64,000 nt of DNA from assembly GCF_014851905.1 (NCBI RefSeq), contig NZ_JACVAQ010000001.1, positions 2,170,001-2,234,000 of the forward strand, read 5' to 3'. The stretch is from Pseudomonas sp. PDM14 (GTDB taxonomy: Bacteria > Pseudomonadota > Gammaproteobacteria > Pseudomonadales > Pseudomonadaceae). The stretch's first letter is position 1. Every line of letters begins with the position of its first letter. Shown in pieces: positions 24,941-33,800 of the stretch. The position numbers and the translations under genes were made by a program. The notes under the pieces were generated by a model. The model was not told where the DNA came from. It made no database searches and saw nothing but the letters and a program-made list of their open reading frames with translations.

Positions 24941-25582
24941 TCAGGCGGGCAGGCCCAGCTCCACCCCCAGCTGACGCGACAGGCATGGCCAGTTCTGCCA
25001 GGCCGCAGCGGTCTGCGGGCTGCTCAGGCGGGCGCGGTAGTCCTGCACCGAGCTTTGCTGGAACACCTGCTCGTCGAGCAGTTCATCCACGGCGTGGTGC
25101 ACCGCTTCGTCGAGCTGGTTGGCGAACGCTTCGCCGATCAGCTGGTGGGCGATCAGGTTGGCCACCGTGGTGTCGAGCGGGATCAGCGGCTGGCCGAGGT
25201 GGGTGATGTAGCGGTCGTTGACCTCCTCGACCAGGCGATGCGCCAGGTAGGCCTCGTCGAGCAACGCATCGAGGCCCTGGTGCCCTTCCATCAGGCTGGG
25301 CGGGCTGAGGAAGAACTGCTCGGCGAGCTTCAGCACGGGTTTGACCTGAGCCTCGATACCGGCATCGCGGGCTACCGCGTTGGCGGCATCGAGCACATCC
25401 GGCACCTGTTCGATGTAGGCGCTGACGAAGCGTTCGAGCACGCCGCGGGCGTCGCTTTCCGGCAGTTGGATGCTGGGGTGGAGGTGGGCGAGCTGACTCT
25501 GCAATTGGCGAGCGAGATCACCGCTGCTGGCTTCCTGAGCCAGCGCTTGTCGGATTTGTTCGCGCAGGGCGAGGGTATTCAT
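24941..25582 (-). CDS. conserved hypothetical protein (PA0104-like position)
   Basis: A 213-residue soluble, helical, acidic protein (MNTLALREQIRQALAQEA; LLDEAYLAHRLVEEVNDRYITHLG; HHAVDELLDEQVFQQ). It has no signal peptide, membrane segment or catalytic motif that I recognise. A protein in the equivalent place, between a carbonic anhydrase gene and coxB, exists in other pseudomonads. It is divergent from the cox operon. Function unknown. Confidence 0.72.
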   Translation of the reverse strand: MNTLALREQIRQALAQEASSGDLARQLQSQLAHLHPSIQLPESDARGVLERFVSAYIEQVPDVLDAANAVARDAGIEAQVKPVLKLAEQFFLSPPSLMEGHQGLDALLDEAYLAHRLVEEVNDRYITHLGQPLIPLDTTVANLIAHQLIGEAFANQLDEAVHHAVDELLDEQVFQQSSVQDYRARLSSPQTAAAWQNWPCLSRQLGVELGLPA

Positions 25583-25950
25583 GACGGCTCCTAGACAGGG
25601 ACATGACGAGCGAGAATCACATTAGCTGCCCCACTCCGGCGGCTAAGATCGGATTGTCATAATTATGGAATATTTATTCTGACTCGCTATATCGGCTGCA
25701 GCGCTCTGCGCCGAACCCCTTGTCGCTCTAGCGCTTGCGCCGTGCCGCAAAACTGCCGCGGCATTTTTCTGGCTGCGTTGTTATGTCGCGCTCCCTGTCT
25801 ATACTCGAAATCGCAAGGCGTGAACCTGATGGAACCGACGGGCTTCGGCACGGAGAGGTTTCGACAGTTGTAGCCAGCCGTATTGGCCGTCGATCCCTTT
25901 GCCGCAGGCTTCGCCGGCGGGATAACAAGAACAATTAAGGGGAACCCGCA
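25583..25950. promoter_or_regulatory. cox operon upstream region with a sigma-S/70-type promoter
   Basis: 368 bases without a gene. The best promoter is TTGTTA (25778-25783), a 16-base spacer, and TATACT (25800-25805), with a C before the -10 (CTATACT) as favoured by RpoS. An AT-rich block at 25655-25680 (CATAATTATGGAATATTTATT) may bind a regulator or serve the divergent gene. In P. aeruginosa the homologous aa3 oxidase operon depends on RpoS, which fits this -10. The leader to coxB would be about 140 bases. Confidence 0.55.
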
Positions 25951-27078
25951 ATGATGCGACATCCACGAGTCTGGATGGGCCTCCTGCTGTGGCTGGCATT
26001 CGGCTCGGCGCAAGCCGCCTGGACGGTGAACATGGCACCCGGCGCGACCGAGGTCAGCCGCACCGTCTTCGATCTGCACATGACCATCTTCTGGATCTGC
26101 GTCGTCATCGGCGTGGTGGTCTTCGGCGCGATGTTCTGGTCGATGATCGTCCACCGCCGCTCCACCGGCCAGCAGCCCGCCCACTTCCATGAAAGCACCA
26201 CGGTCGAGATCCTCTGGACCGTCGTGCCTTTCGCCATTCTGGTGGTGATGGCGGTGCCGGCGACCAAGACGCTGATCGACATCTATGACACCTCGGAATC
26301 CGAGCTGGATATCCAAGTCACCGGCTACCAGTGGAAGTGGCACTACAAGTACCTGGGCCAAGACGTCGAGTTTTTCAGCAACCTGGCGACGCCCAGCGAG
26401 CAGATTCACAACAAGGCCGAGAAGGACGAGCACTACCTGCTCGAAGTCGACCAGCCGCTGGTGGTGCCAGTCGGCGCCAAGGTGCGCTTCCTGATCACCG
26501 CCGCCGATGTGATCCACTCCTGGTGGGTGCCGGCGCTGGCGGTGAAGAAGGACGCCATCCCCGGCTTCGTCAACGAATCCTGGACGCGCATCGACGAGCC
26601 CGGCATCTACCGTGGCCAGTGCACCGAGCTGTGCGGCAAGGATCACGGCTTCATGCCGGTGGTGGTCGAGGCCAAATCCAAGGAAGACTTCGCCATCTGG
26701 CTCGCCGAGCGCAAGGCGGAGACCGCCAAGCTCAAGGAGCTGACCAGCAAGGAGTGGACCCGCGAGGAGCTGGTCGAGCGTGGCGACAAGGTCTACCACA
26801 GCTACTGCGCCTCCTGTCACCAGGCCGAGGGCCAGGGCCTGCCGCCGATGTTCCCGGCACTCAAGGGTTCGAAGATCGCCACCGGACCGAAGCAGGGCCA
26901 CCTGGATATCGTCTTCCACGGCAAGCCGGGCACCGCGATGGCGGCCTTCGGCAAGCAGCTTTCGGAAGTGGATATCGCCGCCGTCGTGACCTACGAGCGC
27001 AACGCGTGGGGCAACAACGTCGGCGACATGGTCACCCCGAAAGAAGTCCTAGAGCTCAAACAGGCCGAGGAGCAATGA
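25951..27078 (+). CDS. coxB: cytochrome c oxidase subunit II with fused cytochrome c domain
   Basis: A 375-residue protein with a signal peptide (WMGLLLWLAFGSAQAA) and two membrane segments. The CuA domain has ligands C224, C228, H232 and M235 in CTELCGKDHGFM, with H in VIHSWWVP. A C-terminal cytochrome c domain carries C286-x-x-C289-H290 (CASCH) and the Met ligand region PGTAMAAFGKQL. This is the caa3 form of subunit II, which accepts electrons from soluble or membrane cytochrome c at the periplasmic face. AAGGGGAA lies before the ATG. It is the first gene of the cox operon; coxA starts one base after it. Confidence 0.97.
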   Translation: MMRHPRVWMGLLLWLAFGSAQAAWTVNMAPGATEVSRTVFDLHMTIFWICVVIGVVVFGAMFWSMIVHRRSTGQQPAHFHESTTVEILWTVVPFAILVVMAVPATKTLIDIYDTSESELDIQVTGYQWKWHYKYLGQDVEFFSNLATPSEQIHNKAEKDEHYLLEVDQPLVVPVGAKVRFLITAADVIHSWWVPALAVKKDAIPGFVNESWTRIDEPGIYRGQCTELCGKDHGFMPVVVEAKSKEDFAIWLAERKAETAKLKELTSKEWTREELVERGDKVYHSYCASCHQAEGQGLPPMFPALKGSKIATGPKQGHLDIVFHGKPGTAMAAFGKQLSEVDIAAVVTYERNAWGNNVGDMVTPKEVLELKQAEEQ

Positions 27079-27079
27079 C

Positions 27080-28669
27080 ATGAGTGCAGTGATCGACAAC
27101 GGTCATGCCGGACATGACCATCACCACGGCCCGGCCAAGGGCCTGATGCGCTGGGTGCTGACCACCAACCACAAAGACATCGGCACCATGTACCTGTGGT
27201 TCAGCTTCGCCATGTTCCTCCTCGGTGGTTCGATGGCGATGGTGATCCGTGCCGAGCTGTTCCAGCCCGGCCTGCAGATCGTGCAGCCGGAGTTCTTCAA
27301 CCAGATGACCACCATGCACGGCCTGATCATGGTCTTCGGCGCGGTGATGCCGGCGTTCGTCGGCCTGGCCAACTGGATGATCCCGCTGATGGTCGGGGCG
27401 CCGGACATGGCCCTGCCACGGATGAACAACTTCAGCTTCTGGTTGCTCCCGGCGGCCTTCGGCATGCTGGTCAGCACGCTGTTCAGCGAGGGCGGCGGGC
27501 CGAACTTCGGCTGGACCTTCTACGCGCCGCTGTCGACCACCTACGCGCCGGAATCGGTGACCTTCTTCATCTTCGCCGTGCACCTGATGGGCATCAGCTC
27601 TATCATGGGCGCGATCAACGTGATCGCCACCATCCTCAACCTGCGTGCGCCCGGCATGACGCTGATGAAGATGCCGCTGTTCGTCTGGACCTGGCTGATC
27701 ACCGCCTTCCTGCTGATCGCGGTGATGCCGGTACTGGCCGGTTGCGTGACCATGATGCTGATGGACATCCACTTCGGCACCAGCTTCTTCAGTGCCGCCG
27801 GTGGTGGCGACCCGGTGCTGTTCCAGCACGTGTTCTGGTTCTTCGGGCACCCCGAGGTGTACATCATGATCCTGCCCGCGTTCGGCGCGGTCAGCGCGAT
27901 CATCCCGGCCTTCGCGCGCAAGCCGCTGTTCGGCTACACCTCGATGGTCTACGCCACCGCGTCGATCGCCTTCCTCTCGTTCATCGTCTGGGCGCACCAC
28001 ATGTTCACCGTGGGCATCCCGCTCACCGGCGAGCTGTTCTTCATGTACGCGACGATGCTCATCGCGGTGCCCACCGGGGTGAAGGTGTTCAACTGGGCGA
28101 GCACCATGTGGCAGGGCTCGATGACCTTCGAAACGCCGATGCTGTTCGCCGTGGCGTTCGTCATCCTGTTCACCATCGGCGGCTTCTCCGGGTTGATGCT
28201 GGCCATCGCCCCGGCGGATTTCCAGTACCACGACACCTACTTCGTGGTGGCGCACTTCCACTACGTACTGGTGCCTGGGGCGATCTTCGGCATCTTCGCC
28301 TCAGCGTACTACTGGCTGCCGAAATGGACCGGCCACATGTACGACGAAACCCTCGGCAAGCTGCACTTCTGGCTGAGCTTCATCGGCATGAACATGGCGT
28401 TTTTCCCGATGCACTTCGTCGGCCTGGCCGGCATGCCACGGCGGATTCCGGACTACAACCTGCAGTTCGCCGACTTCAACATGATCTCGTCGATCGGCGC
28501 GTTCACCTTCGGTGCCACCCAGCTGTTCTTCCTGTTCATCGTCATCAAGTGCATCCGTGGCGGCAAACCCGCGCCGGCCAAGCCATGGGACGGTGCCGAG
28601 GGGCTGGAGTGGACCGTGCCGTCGCCGGCGCCGTACCACACCTTCAGCACACCGCCGGAAGTGAAGTAG
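27080..28669 (+). CDS. coxA: cytochrome c oxidase subunit I
   Basis: A 529-residue haem-copper oxidase catalytic subunit with twelve membrane segments. The active-site region WFFGHPEVYIMILP supplies a CuB His and the cross-linked Tyr; WAHHMF gives two further CuB histidines; HDTYFVVAHFHYVL gives the haem a3 and a axial histidines near the C-terminal half; the N-terminal haem a ligand is in MHGLIMVFG. The D-channel and type A signature GHPEVY indicate an A-type oxidase. It begins just after coxB with GAGGAGC as the ribosome site. Confidence 0.97.
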   Translation: MSAVIDNGHAGHDHHHGPAKGLMRWVLTTNHKDIGTMYLWFSFAMFLLGGSMAMVIRAELFQPGLQIVQPEFFNQMTTMHGLIMVFGAVMPAFVGLANWMIPLMVGAPDMALPRMNNFSFWLLPAAFGMLVSTLFSEGGGPNFGWTFYAPLSTTYAPESVTFFIFAVHLMGISSIMGAINVIATILNLRAPGMTLMKMPLFVWTWLITAFLLIAVMPVLAGCVTMMLMDIHFGTSFFSAAGGGDPVLFQHVFWFFGHPEVYIMILPAFGAVSAIIPAFARKPLFGYTSMVYATASIAFLSFIVWAHHMFTVGIPLTGELFFMYATMLIAVPTGVKVFNWASTMWQGSMTFETPMLFAVAFVILFTIGGFSGLMLAIAPADFQYHDTYFVVAHFHYVLVPGAIFGIFASAYYWLPKWTGHMYDETLGKLHFWLSFIGMNMAFFPMHFVGLAGMPRRIPDYNLQFADFNMISSIGAFTFGATQLFFLFIVIKCIRGGKPAPAKPWDGAEGLEWTVPSPAPYHTFSTPPEVK

Positions 28670-28679
28670 GAGCACGGCC

Positions 28680-29258
28680 ATGAGCGAAGCATTGGCGACT
28701 CGCCGCCTGATCCTGCGCCTGCTGGCCGTGGTGGCGTGCATGTTCGCCTTCGGCTTCGCCCTGGTGCCGATCTACGACGTGATGTGCCAGGCCTTCGGCA
28801 TCAACGGCAAGACCGCCGGGGCCTACAACGGTGCGCAGGTGGTGGACGAACAGCGCCAGGTGCGCGTGCAGTTTCTCGCCACCAACGCCGCCGACATGGT
28901 CTGGGAGTTCAAGCCGGAGGGTGACGAGCTGACCGTACACCCGGGGTCGAGCAACGAGATGCTGTTCGTGGCCTACAACCCCACCGACAAACCGATGACA
29001 GCCCAGGCGGTGCCCAGCGTGGCGCCGTCGAAGGCCGCCGCCTACTTCCACAAGACCGAGTGTTTTTGCTTCACCCAGCAGGTGCTGCAGCCGGGCGAGC
29101 GCATCGAAATGCCGGTGCGCTTCATCGTCGACAAGGACCTGCCGGCCGATGTGCGCCACCTGACCCTGGCCTACACGCTGTTCGATATCACTGCGCGCAA
29201 ACCGCCCGTCGCGCAGGCGACTCTCGCCCAGACAGCCCTTACCCGGGCGGCTCCATAA
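28680..29258 (+). CDS. ctaG: cytochrome c oxidase assembly protein CtaG/Cox11
   Basis: A 192-residue protein with one N-terminal membrane anchor (LLAVVACMFAFGFALVPIYDVMCQAFGI). The periplasmic domain includes the copper motif KTECFCFTQQVLQPGE (CFCF), the hallmark of Cox11. It delivers copper to the CuB site of subunit I. It sits between coxA and coxC with a GGAGC ribosome site, as in most aa3 operons. Confidence 0.96.
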   Translation: MSEALATRRLILRLLAVVACMFAFGFALVPIYDVMCQAFGINGKTAGAYNGAQVVDEQRQVRVQFLATNAADMVWEFKPEGDELTVHPGSSNEMLFVAYNPTDKPMTAQAVPSVAPSKAAAYFHKTECFCFTQQVLQPGERIEMPVRFIVDKDLPADVRHLTLAYTLFDITARKPPVAQATLAQTALTRAAP

Positions 29259-29270
29259 GGAGAATAAGAA

Positions 29271-30158
29271 ATGTCGAGTCATGAGAACTACTACGTTCCC
29301 GCTCAGAGCAAGTGGCCGATCATCGCCACCCTGGGCATGTTGATCACCGTCTACGGCCTGGCTACCTGGTTCAACGATCTCAAGGCTGATCGTCCCGACT
29401 CCAACGGCCCGTGGCTGTTCTTCGTCGGCGGCCTGTTCCTCGCCTACATGCTGTTCGGCTGGTTCGGCAACGTGATCAAGGAGAGCCACGAGGGCCTCTA
29501 CAGCCCGCAGATGGACCGTTCGTTCCGCTGGGGCATGAGCTGGTTCATCTTCTCCGAAGTGATGTTCTTCGCTGCCTTCTTCGGCGCCCTGTTCTACATC
29601 CGCACTTGGGCTGGCCCGTGGCTCGGTGGCGAGGGCGACAAGGGCGTCTCCAACATGCTCTGGCCGAACTTCGAGTACACCTGGCCGTTGCTGCAGACGC
29701 CCGATCCGAAGCTCTTTCCCGGCCCGAAGGATGTCATCGACCCCTGGCACCTGCCGCTGATCAACACCCTTCTGCTGGTCACCTCCAGCTTCACCGTCAC
29801 CTTCGCCCACCATGCCCTGAAGAAGGACAAGCGCGGCCCGCTGAAGCTGTGGCTAGGCGCGACCGTGCTGCTCGGCGTGTTCTTCCTGATCCTGCAGGCG
29901 TACGAGTACTACGAGGCTTACCAGCACCTGGGGCTGACCCTGGGCTCGGGCATCTACGGTGCAACGTTCTTCATGCTCACCGGCTTCCACGGTGCGCACG
30001 TGACCATGGGCGCGCTGATCCTCACGGTGATGCTGGTGCGGGTGATGAAAGGGCATTTCACTGCGGACAAGCACTTCGGCTTTGAGGCGGCCAGCTGGTA
30101 CTGGCACTTCGTCGACGTGGTCTGGCTGGGGTTGTTCATCTTCGTCTACGTGCTGTGA
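29271..30158 (+). CDS. coxC: cytochrome c oxidase subunit III
   Basis: A 295-residue protein with seven predicted membrane segments and family motifs FRWGMSWFIFSEVMFFAAFFGALFY, HLPLINTLLLVTSSFTVTFAHHAL, GFHGAHVTMGALIL and SWYWHFVDVVWLGLFIFVYVL. The conserved Glu in SEVMFF and the His in WHFVDVVW are present. It stabilises the oxidase and its proton uptake path. It is the last gene of the coxB-coxA-ctaG-coxC run before an opposing small gene. Confidence 0.97.
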   Translation: MSSHENYYVPAQSKWPIIATLGMLITVYGLATWFNDLKADRPDSNGPWLFFVGGLFLAYMLFGWFGNVIKESHEGLYSPQMDRSFRWGMSWFIFSEVMFFAAFFGALFYIRTWAGPWLGGEGDKGVSNMLWPNFEYTWPLLQTPDPKLFPGPKDVIDPWHLPLINTLLLVTSSFTVTFAHHALKKDKRGPLKLWLGATVLLGVFFLILQAYEYYEAYQHLGLTLGSGIYGATFFMLTGFHGAHVTMGALILTVMLVRVMKGHFTADKHFGFEAASWYWHFVDVVWLGLFIFVYVL

Positions 30159-30175
30159 CGAGGTGAAACAAGGTG

Positions 30176-30202
30176 GGTGGCGACCTCGTTCAGGTCGCTA
30201 CC
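30176..30202. terminator. hairpin between convergent coxC and the DUF2909 gene
   Basis: An 11-bp stem, GGTGGCGACCT against AGGTCGCTACC with one G-T pair, and a five-base loop. There is no T-run on either side. It overlaps the last codons of the opposing gene. It may attenuate both transcripts. Confidence 0.4.
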
Positions 30203-30401
30203 AGGTGACATGACTGGCCAGCTGGCCGCTGTAGAACCCCCAGGCGATCAACGCCACGGTCACAGCGGTCAGGGCGACACGAACGCTCAGCGAATTGACC
30301 ACTCGCGAGCCACGGCCCTCGTCCTTGACCAGGAAAAACAGGCCGCTGAACAGGCTGACCATCGTGGCCAGCAGCAAGAGGACGATCGCGGCTTTGAGCA
30401 T
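30198..30401 (-). CDS. twin transmembrane protein (DUF2909)
   Basis: A 67-residue protein with two membrane segments (IVLLLLATMVSLFSGLFFLV and VALTAVTVALIAWGFYSG) joined by a short basic/acidic loop KDEGRGSR. This is the DUF2909 twin-TM family, regularly found inside cox gene clusters of pseudomonads in antisense orientation. It may be an oxidase assembly or stability factor, but that is inferred from position only. It interrupts the cox operon on the other strand. Confidence 0.85.
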   Translation of the reverse strand: MLKAAIVLLLLATMVSLFSGLFFLVKDEGRGSRVVNSLSVRVALTAVTVALIAWGFYSGQLASHVTW

Positions 30402-30476
30402 GCGAGACTCCGGGGGTAGGGGAATGAGGTGCAGTGTCAGTATAGCCAGCCGCGCAGCGGGTTTCGGGAGTCACCG

Positions 30477-31220
30477 GTGAGTGCCTTTCGGCCCGGAATC
30501 CTGCCCAGCCTGGTGGTGGCTTTGGTGCTGCCATTGCTGATCGTGCTGGGTTTCTGGCAGCTCTCCCGCGCCGAAGAAAAGCGTGCCCTGCTGTCCAGCC
30601 ATGAGGCGCGCCAGCACGCGGCGCCGATCAGCCTGGCGCAGCTCGAACAGCGCGAGGACCTGGCCAATACACGGATTCGCCTGAGCGGTCAGTTCGATGC
30701 CGGCCATAGCCTGCTGCTGGACAACCGCACCCACAATGGCCAGGTCGGCGTCGAGTTGCTGCAGCCCTTCTACGACCAGCCCAGCGGCTTGTGGATACTG
30801 GTCAATCGCGGCTGGCTGCCCTGGCCGGACCGGCGCAATTCGCCGCAATTCAGCACCCCGGAGCAGCCGCAGGAACTGATTGGCCAGGTCTACCTGCCGC
30901 CGGGCGCGAGCTTCCAGCTGCGGGCCGACCAGCCCGGTGGCGACTGGCCGCGACTGATCACCAAGGTCGAGCCGACGCCGCTCTGGCAACAGCTCGGGCG
31001 GGGCGGGCTGGCCTACGAAGTGCGCCTGGAGCCCGGCCCGGCCAGCTACCTGGCGCAATGGCCGGTGGTGGCCATGAGCCCGGAAAAGCACACCGGTTAT
31101 GCCGTGCAATGGTTCGCCTTGGCGGCGGCCCTGTGCGGCCTTTATCTCTATCTCGGATGGCGCAATGCGCGGGAGCAGCAGCATGAACACAACCATGAAT
31201 CCCCCCAGCACCCTCTCTGA
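30477..31220 (+). CDS. SURF1 family cytochrome oxidase assembly protein
   Basis: A 247-residue protein with two membrane segments, one at each end (LPSLVVALVLPLLIVLGFWQLSRAEEK and HTGYAVQWFALAAALCGLYLYLGW), the SURF1 topology. Family motifs include RIRLSGQFD, LLDNRTHNGQVGVELLQPF, VNRGWLP and KHTGYAVQWF. SURF1 assists haem a insertion into subunit I. The start is GTG at 30477, with CGGGAG 6 bases upstream. It overlaps the next gene by 38 bases. Confidence 0.93.
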   Translation: MSAFRPGILPSLVVALVLPLLIVLGFWQLSRAEEKRALLSSHEARQHAAPISLAQLEQREDLANTRIRLSGQFDAGHSLLLDNRTHNGQVGVELLQPFYDQPSGLWILVNRGWLPWPDRRNSPQFSTPEQPQELIGQVYLPPGASFQLRADQPGGDWPRLITKVEPTPLWQQLGRGGLAYEVRLEPGPASYLAQWPVVAMSPEKHTGYAVQWFALAAALCGLYLYLGWRNAREQQHEHNHESPQHPL

Positions 31221-31776
31221 GGCGGCACCCAAGCGGGCGCGCGGGCGCCTGCAGCTGATCCTCATCCTGGCGGTGGCGATCGCGCCGATGATCCTGGCCA
31301 CGGCCATGTACCAGTGGCGCTTCTGGGTGCCGGACGGGCGCAACTACAACGGCGTGCTGATCGGCGACGGACAGAGCCTGGCCGACCTCGGCGTGAGCGG
31401 CGCAGCGCAGGAGCGCTGGCAACTGTTGGTTACCGCACCGGGCGAGTGCGCCGAGGATTGTCGTCAGCTGGTTTACACCGCGCGGCAGATTCAGATCGGT
31501 CTTAACCGCGATGCTGCGCGGGCGACTCATGGCCTGGCCGTGAGCAGCCCACTGCCGGCCGACTACGATGCCCAGCTGCAGCGTGAGTACCCGCAGCTCG
31601 GCCGCTTCGGTCTCGATCCGCAGGCCTACGCGAAGACAGTCAAGGGCACCGCGGGTGCGCAGCTGTGGATCGTCGACCCGCACGGCAACCTGGTGCTGCG
31701 CTATGACGCGACGAGCAAGGGCAAGGCGATCCTCAACGACCTGCGCCTGTTGCTGAAGCTCTCGCAGATCGGCTGA
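31183..31776 (+). CDS. membrane-anchored SCO-like thioredoxin-fold protein
   Basis: A 197-residue protein with one N-terminal anchor (LQLILILAVAIAPMILATAMY) and a periplasmic domain. The segment GECAEDCRQLVYTARQ has a Cx3C pair like the SCO motif CPDICPATLAQLRQ. The C-terminal VDPHGNLVLRYD places a histidine where SCO has VDHSGNLVI. I infer a copper or thiol assembly factor for the CuA site, distinct from the SCO gene at 33797. Homologues at this place in Pseudomonas are annotated as hypothetical. The ATG at 31183 follows GGGAG. Confidence 0.8.
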   Translation: MNTTMNPPSTLSEAAPKRARGRLQLILILAVAIAPMILATAMYQWRFWVPDGRNYNGVLIGDGQSLADLGVSGAAQERWQLLVTAPGECAEDCRQLVYTARQIQIGLNRDAARATHGLAVSSPLPADYDAQLQREYPQLGRFGLDPQAYAKTVKGTAGAQLWIVDPHGNLVLRYDATSKGKAILNDLRLLLKLSQIG

Positions 31777-31823
31777 CCGTTTCACACCTCTACGCCCGCA
31801 GAATAACAAGAAGAGGCTGATGG

Positions 31824-32876
31824 ATGATTGAACGTCGAACCCTGCCAGGTTATCGCCTGGCCATCTTCGCCACCGTGCTGGCCGTGGTGGTCGTGCTGCT
31901 GGGCGCCTACACCCGGCTGACCCACGCCGGCCTCGGCTGTCCGGACTGGCCCGGCTGCTACGGCTTCATCGCCGTGCCGCAGAGCGAGGCACAACTGGCC
32001 CATGCCGAGGAACATTTCCCTCATGCGCCGGTGGAGGCGCACAAGGGCTGGAACGAGATGATCCATCGCTATTTCGCCGGCAGCCTCGGCCTGGTGATCT
32101 TGGGCCTGGCGGTGCAGGCGCTGCGTCGGCGCAACGAGCCGCAGCAACCGGTGAAGCTGCCGCTGTTGCTGCTGGCGGTGGTCACGGCCCAGGCGGCATT
32201 CGGCATGTGGACGGTGACGCTGCAACTTTGGCCGCAGGTGGTCACCGCGCATCTGCTCGGTGGCTTCACCACGCTGGCGCTGCTGTTCCTGCTTTGTTTG
32301 CGTCTGTCTGCCGGCCTGCCGGTGTTGCCGAACCTGTCCGCACGATTGCGCGCGCTGGCTGGCGTCGCATTGCTGGTGGTGATCGGGCAGATCGCGCTGG
32401 GCGGCTGGGTCAGTTCCAACTACGCGGCGGTGGCCTGCGTTGACCTGCCGACCTGCCACGGCGAGTGGTGGCCGAATGCCGACTTTGCCAACGGCTTTCA
32501 CCTGACCCAACACATCGGCCCTAATTACCTTGGCGGCCAGCTCGACAGCGATGCGCGTACCGCCATCCACCTGACTCACCGCATCGGCGCGTTGCTGGTC
32601 AGCCTGGTGCTGCTGGTGCTGGCCTGGCGCCTGTTCGCAGCCGGGCTGGCGCGCTTGGGTGGGCTGTTGCTGTTGGCGCTGGCGCTGCAGATCAGCCTCG
32701 GCGTGAGCAACGTGCTGTTGCACCTGCCGCTGGCCGTGGCGGTGGCGCACAACGCCGGTGGTGCGGCGTTGCTGCTGGTGCTGGTGCTGATCAATTACCG
32801 GCTGCGTGCGAGCGCCGCCGTTCCTGGCCTGGCGGCGATGCAGGCCTCACGGGTGCTGGCTGCGGCCGGCGACTGA
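31824..32876 (+). CDS. ctaA: haem A synthase
   Basis: A 350-residue protein with eight membrane segments. Markers are YTRLTHAGLGCPDWPGCYGF near the N-terminus (the Cys pair of the periplasmic loop and Asp/Pro), EMIHRYFAGSLGLVILGL (haem ligand His), a second CVDLPTCHGEWWP loop, and the C-terminal IHLTHRIGALLVSLVL and AVAHNAGGAALLL histidines. It converts haem O to haem A for the aa3 oxidase and works after CtaB, encoded next. Confidence 0.95.
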   Translation: MIERRTLPGYRLAIFATVLAVVVVLLGAYTRLTHAGLGCPDWPGCYGFIAVPQSEAQLAHAEEHFPHAPVEAHKGWNEMIHRYFAGSLGLVILGLAVQALRRRNEPQQPVKLPLLLLAVVTAQAAFGMWTVTLQLWPQVVTAHLLGGFTTLALLFLLCLRLSAGLPVLPNLSARLRALAGVALLVVIGQIALGGWVSSNYAAVACVDLPTCHGEWWPNADFANGFHLTQHIGPNYLGGQLDSDARTAIHLTHRIGALLVSLVLLVLAWRLFAAGLARLGGLLLLALALQISLGVSNVLLHLPLAVAVAHNAGGAALLLVLVLINYRLRASAAVPGLAAMQASRVLAAAGD

Positions 32877-32900
32877 CCGAACAACCAAGGAGAGACCCTC

Positions 32901-33800
32901 ATGGCTACTCTGCTGCAGGCTCACCGTGAAGCCGCCACCTGGCGCGACTACCTCGAGCTGACCAAACCGCGCGTGGTGCTGCTGATGCTGATCACCTCGC
33001 TGGTCGGCATGTTCCTCGCCACCCGCGCCGGCGTGCCGTGGACGGTGCTGCTGTTCGGCAACCTCGGCATCGGCCTGTGTGCCGGCGCGGCGGCAGCGGT
33101 CAACCACGTGGTCGACCGGCGCATCGATTCGATCATGGCGCGCACGCACAAACGGCCGGTCACCTCGGGACGCGTATCGCCAACGGCGGCACTGGCCTTT
33201 GCCCTGCTCTTGGCGGTTGCCGGCATGGCCCTGTTGCTGGTGTTCACCAACGAGCTGGCGACCTGGCTGACCCTGGCCTCGCTGCTCGGCTACGCGGTGA
33301 TCTACACCGGCTTCCTCAAGCGCGCCACGCCGCAGAACATCGTCATTGGTGGTTTGGCGGGCGCTGCGCCGCCCCTGCTCGGCTGGGTTGCCGTCACCGG
33401 CCACCTGAGCGCCGAACCGCTGCTGCTGGTGCTGATCATCTTCGCCTGGACGCCGCCGCACTTCTGGGCACTGGCCATCCACCGCAAAGAGGAATACGCC
33501 AAGGCTGACATCCCCATGCTGCCCGTGACCCACGGCGAGCACTACACCAAGGTGCACATCCTGCTCTACACCCTGGTGATGTTCGCCGTGACCCTGCTGC
33601 CCTACGCCATCCACATGAGCGGCGTGCTCTACCTGGTCTGCGCCGTCGCACTCGGCCTGCGCTTTCTGCACTGGGCGCTGGTGCTGTACCGTGACAGCAA
33701 ACCGCACGCGGCGATCAACACCTTCAAGTACAGTATCTGGTACCTGTTCCTGCTGTTCATCGCCCTCCTCGCCGACCACTACCTGTTGTTGAATCTATGA
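32901..33800 (+). CDS. ctaB: protohaem IX farnesyltransferase (haem O synthase)
   Basis: A 299-residue UbiA-superfamily enzyme with nine membrane segments. The prenyl-diphosphate motif NHVVDRRIDSIMARTHKRP (Asp-rich N/DxxxD) and second motif YTGFLKRATPQNIVIGGLAGAAPPLLGW are present, as is WTPPHFWALAIHRKEEYAKADIPMLP. It farnesylates haem B to haem O. A GGAGAG site precedes the ATG. It overlaps the SCO gene start by 4 bases. Confidence 0.96.
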   Translation: MATLLQAHREAATWRDYLELTKPRVVLLMLITSLVGMFLATRAGVPWTVLLFGNLGIGLCAGAAAAVNHVVDRRIDSIMARTHKRPVTSGRVSPTAALAFALLLAVAGMALLLVFTNELATWLTLASLLGYAVIYTGFLKRATPQNIVIGGLAGAAPPLLGWVAVTGHLSAEPLLLVLIIFAWTPPHFWALAIHRKEEYAKADIPMLPVTHGEHYTKVHILLYTLVMFAVTLLPYAIHMSGVLYLVCAVALGLRFLHWALVLYRDSKPHAAINTFKYSIWYLFLLFIALLADHYLLLNL

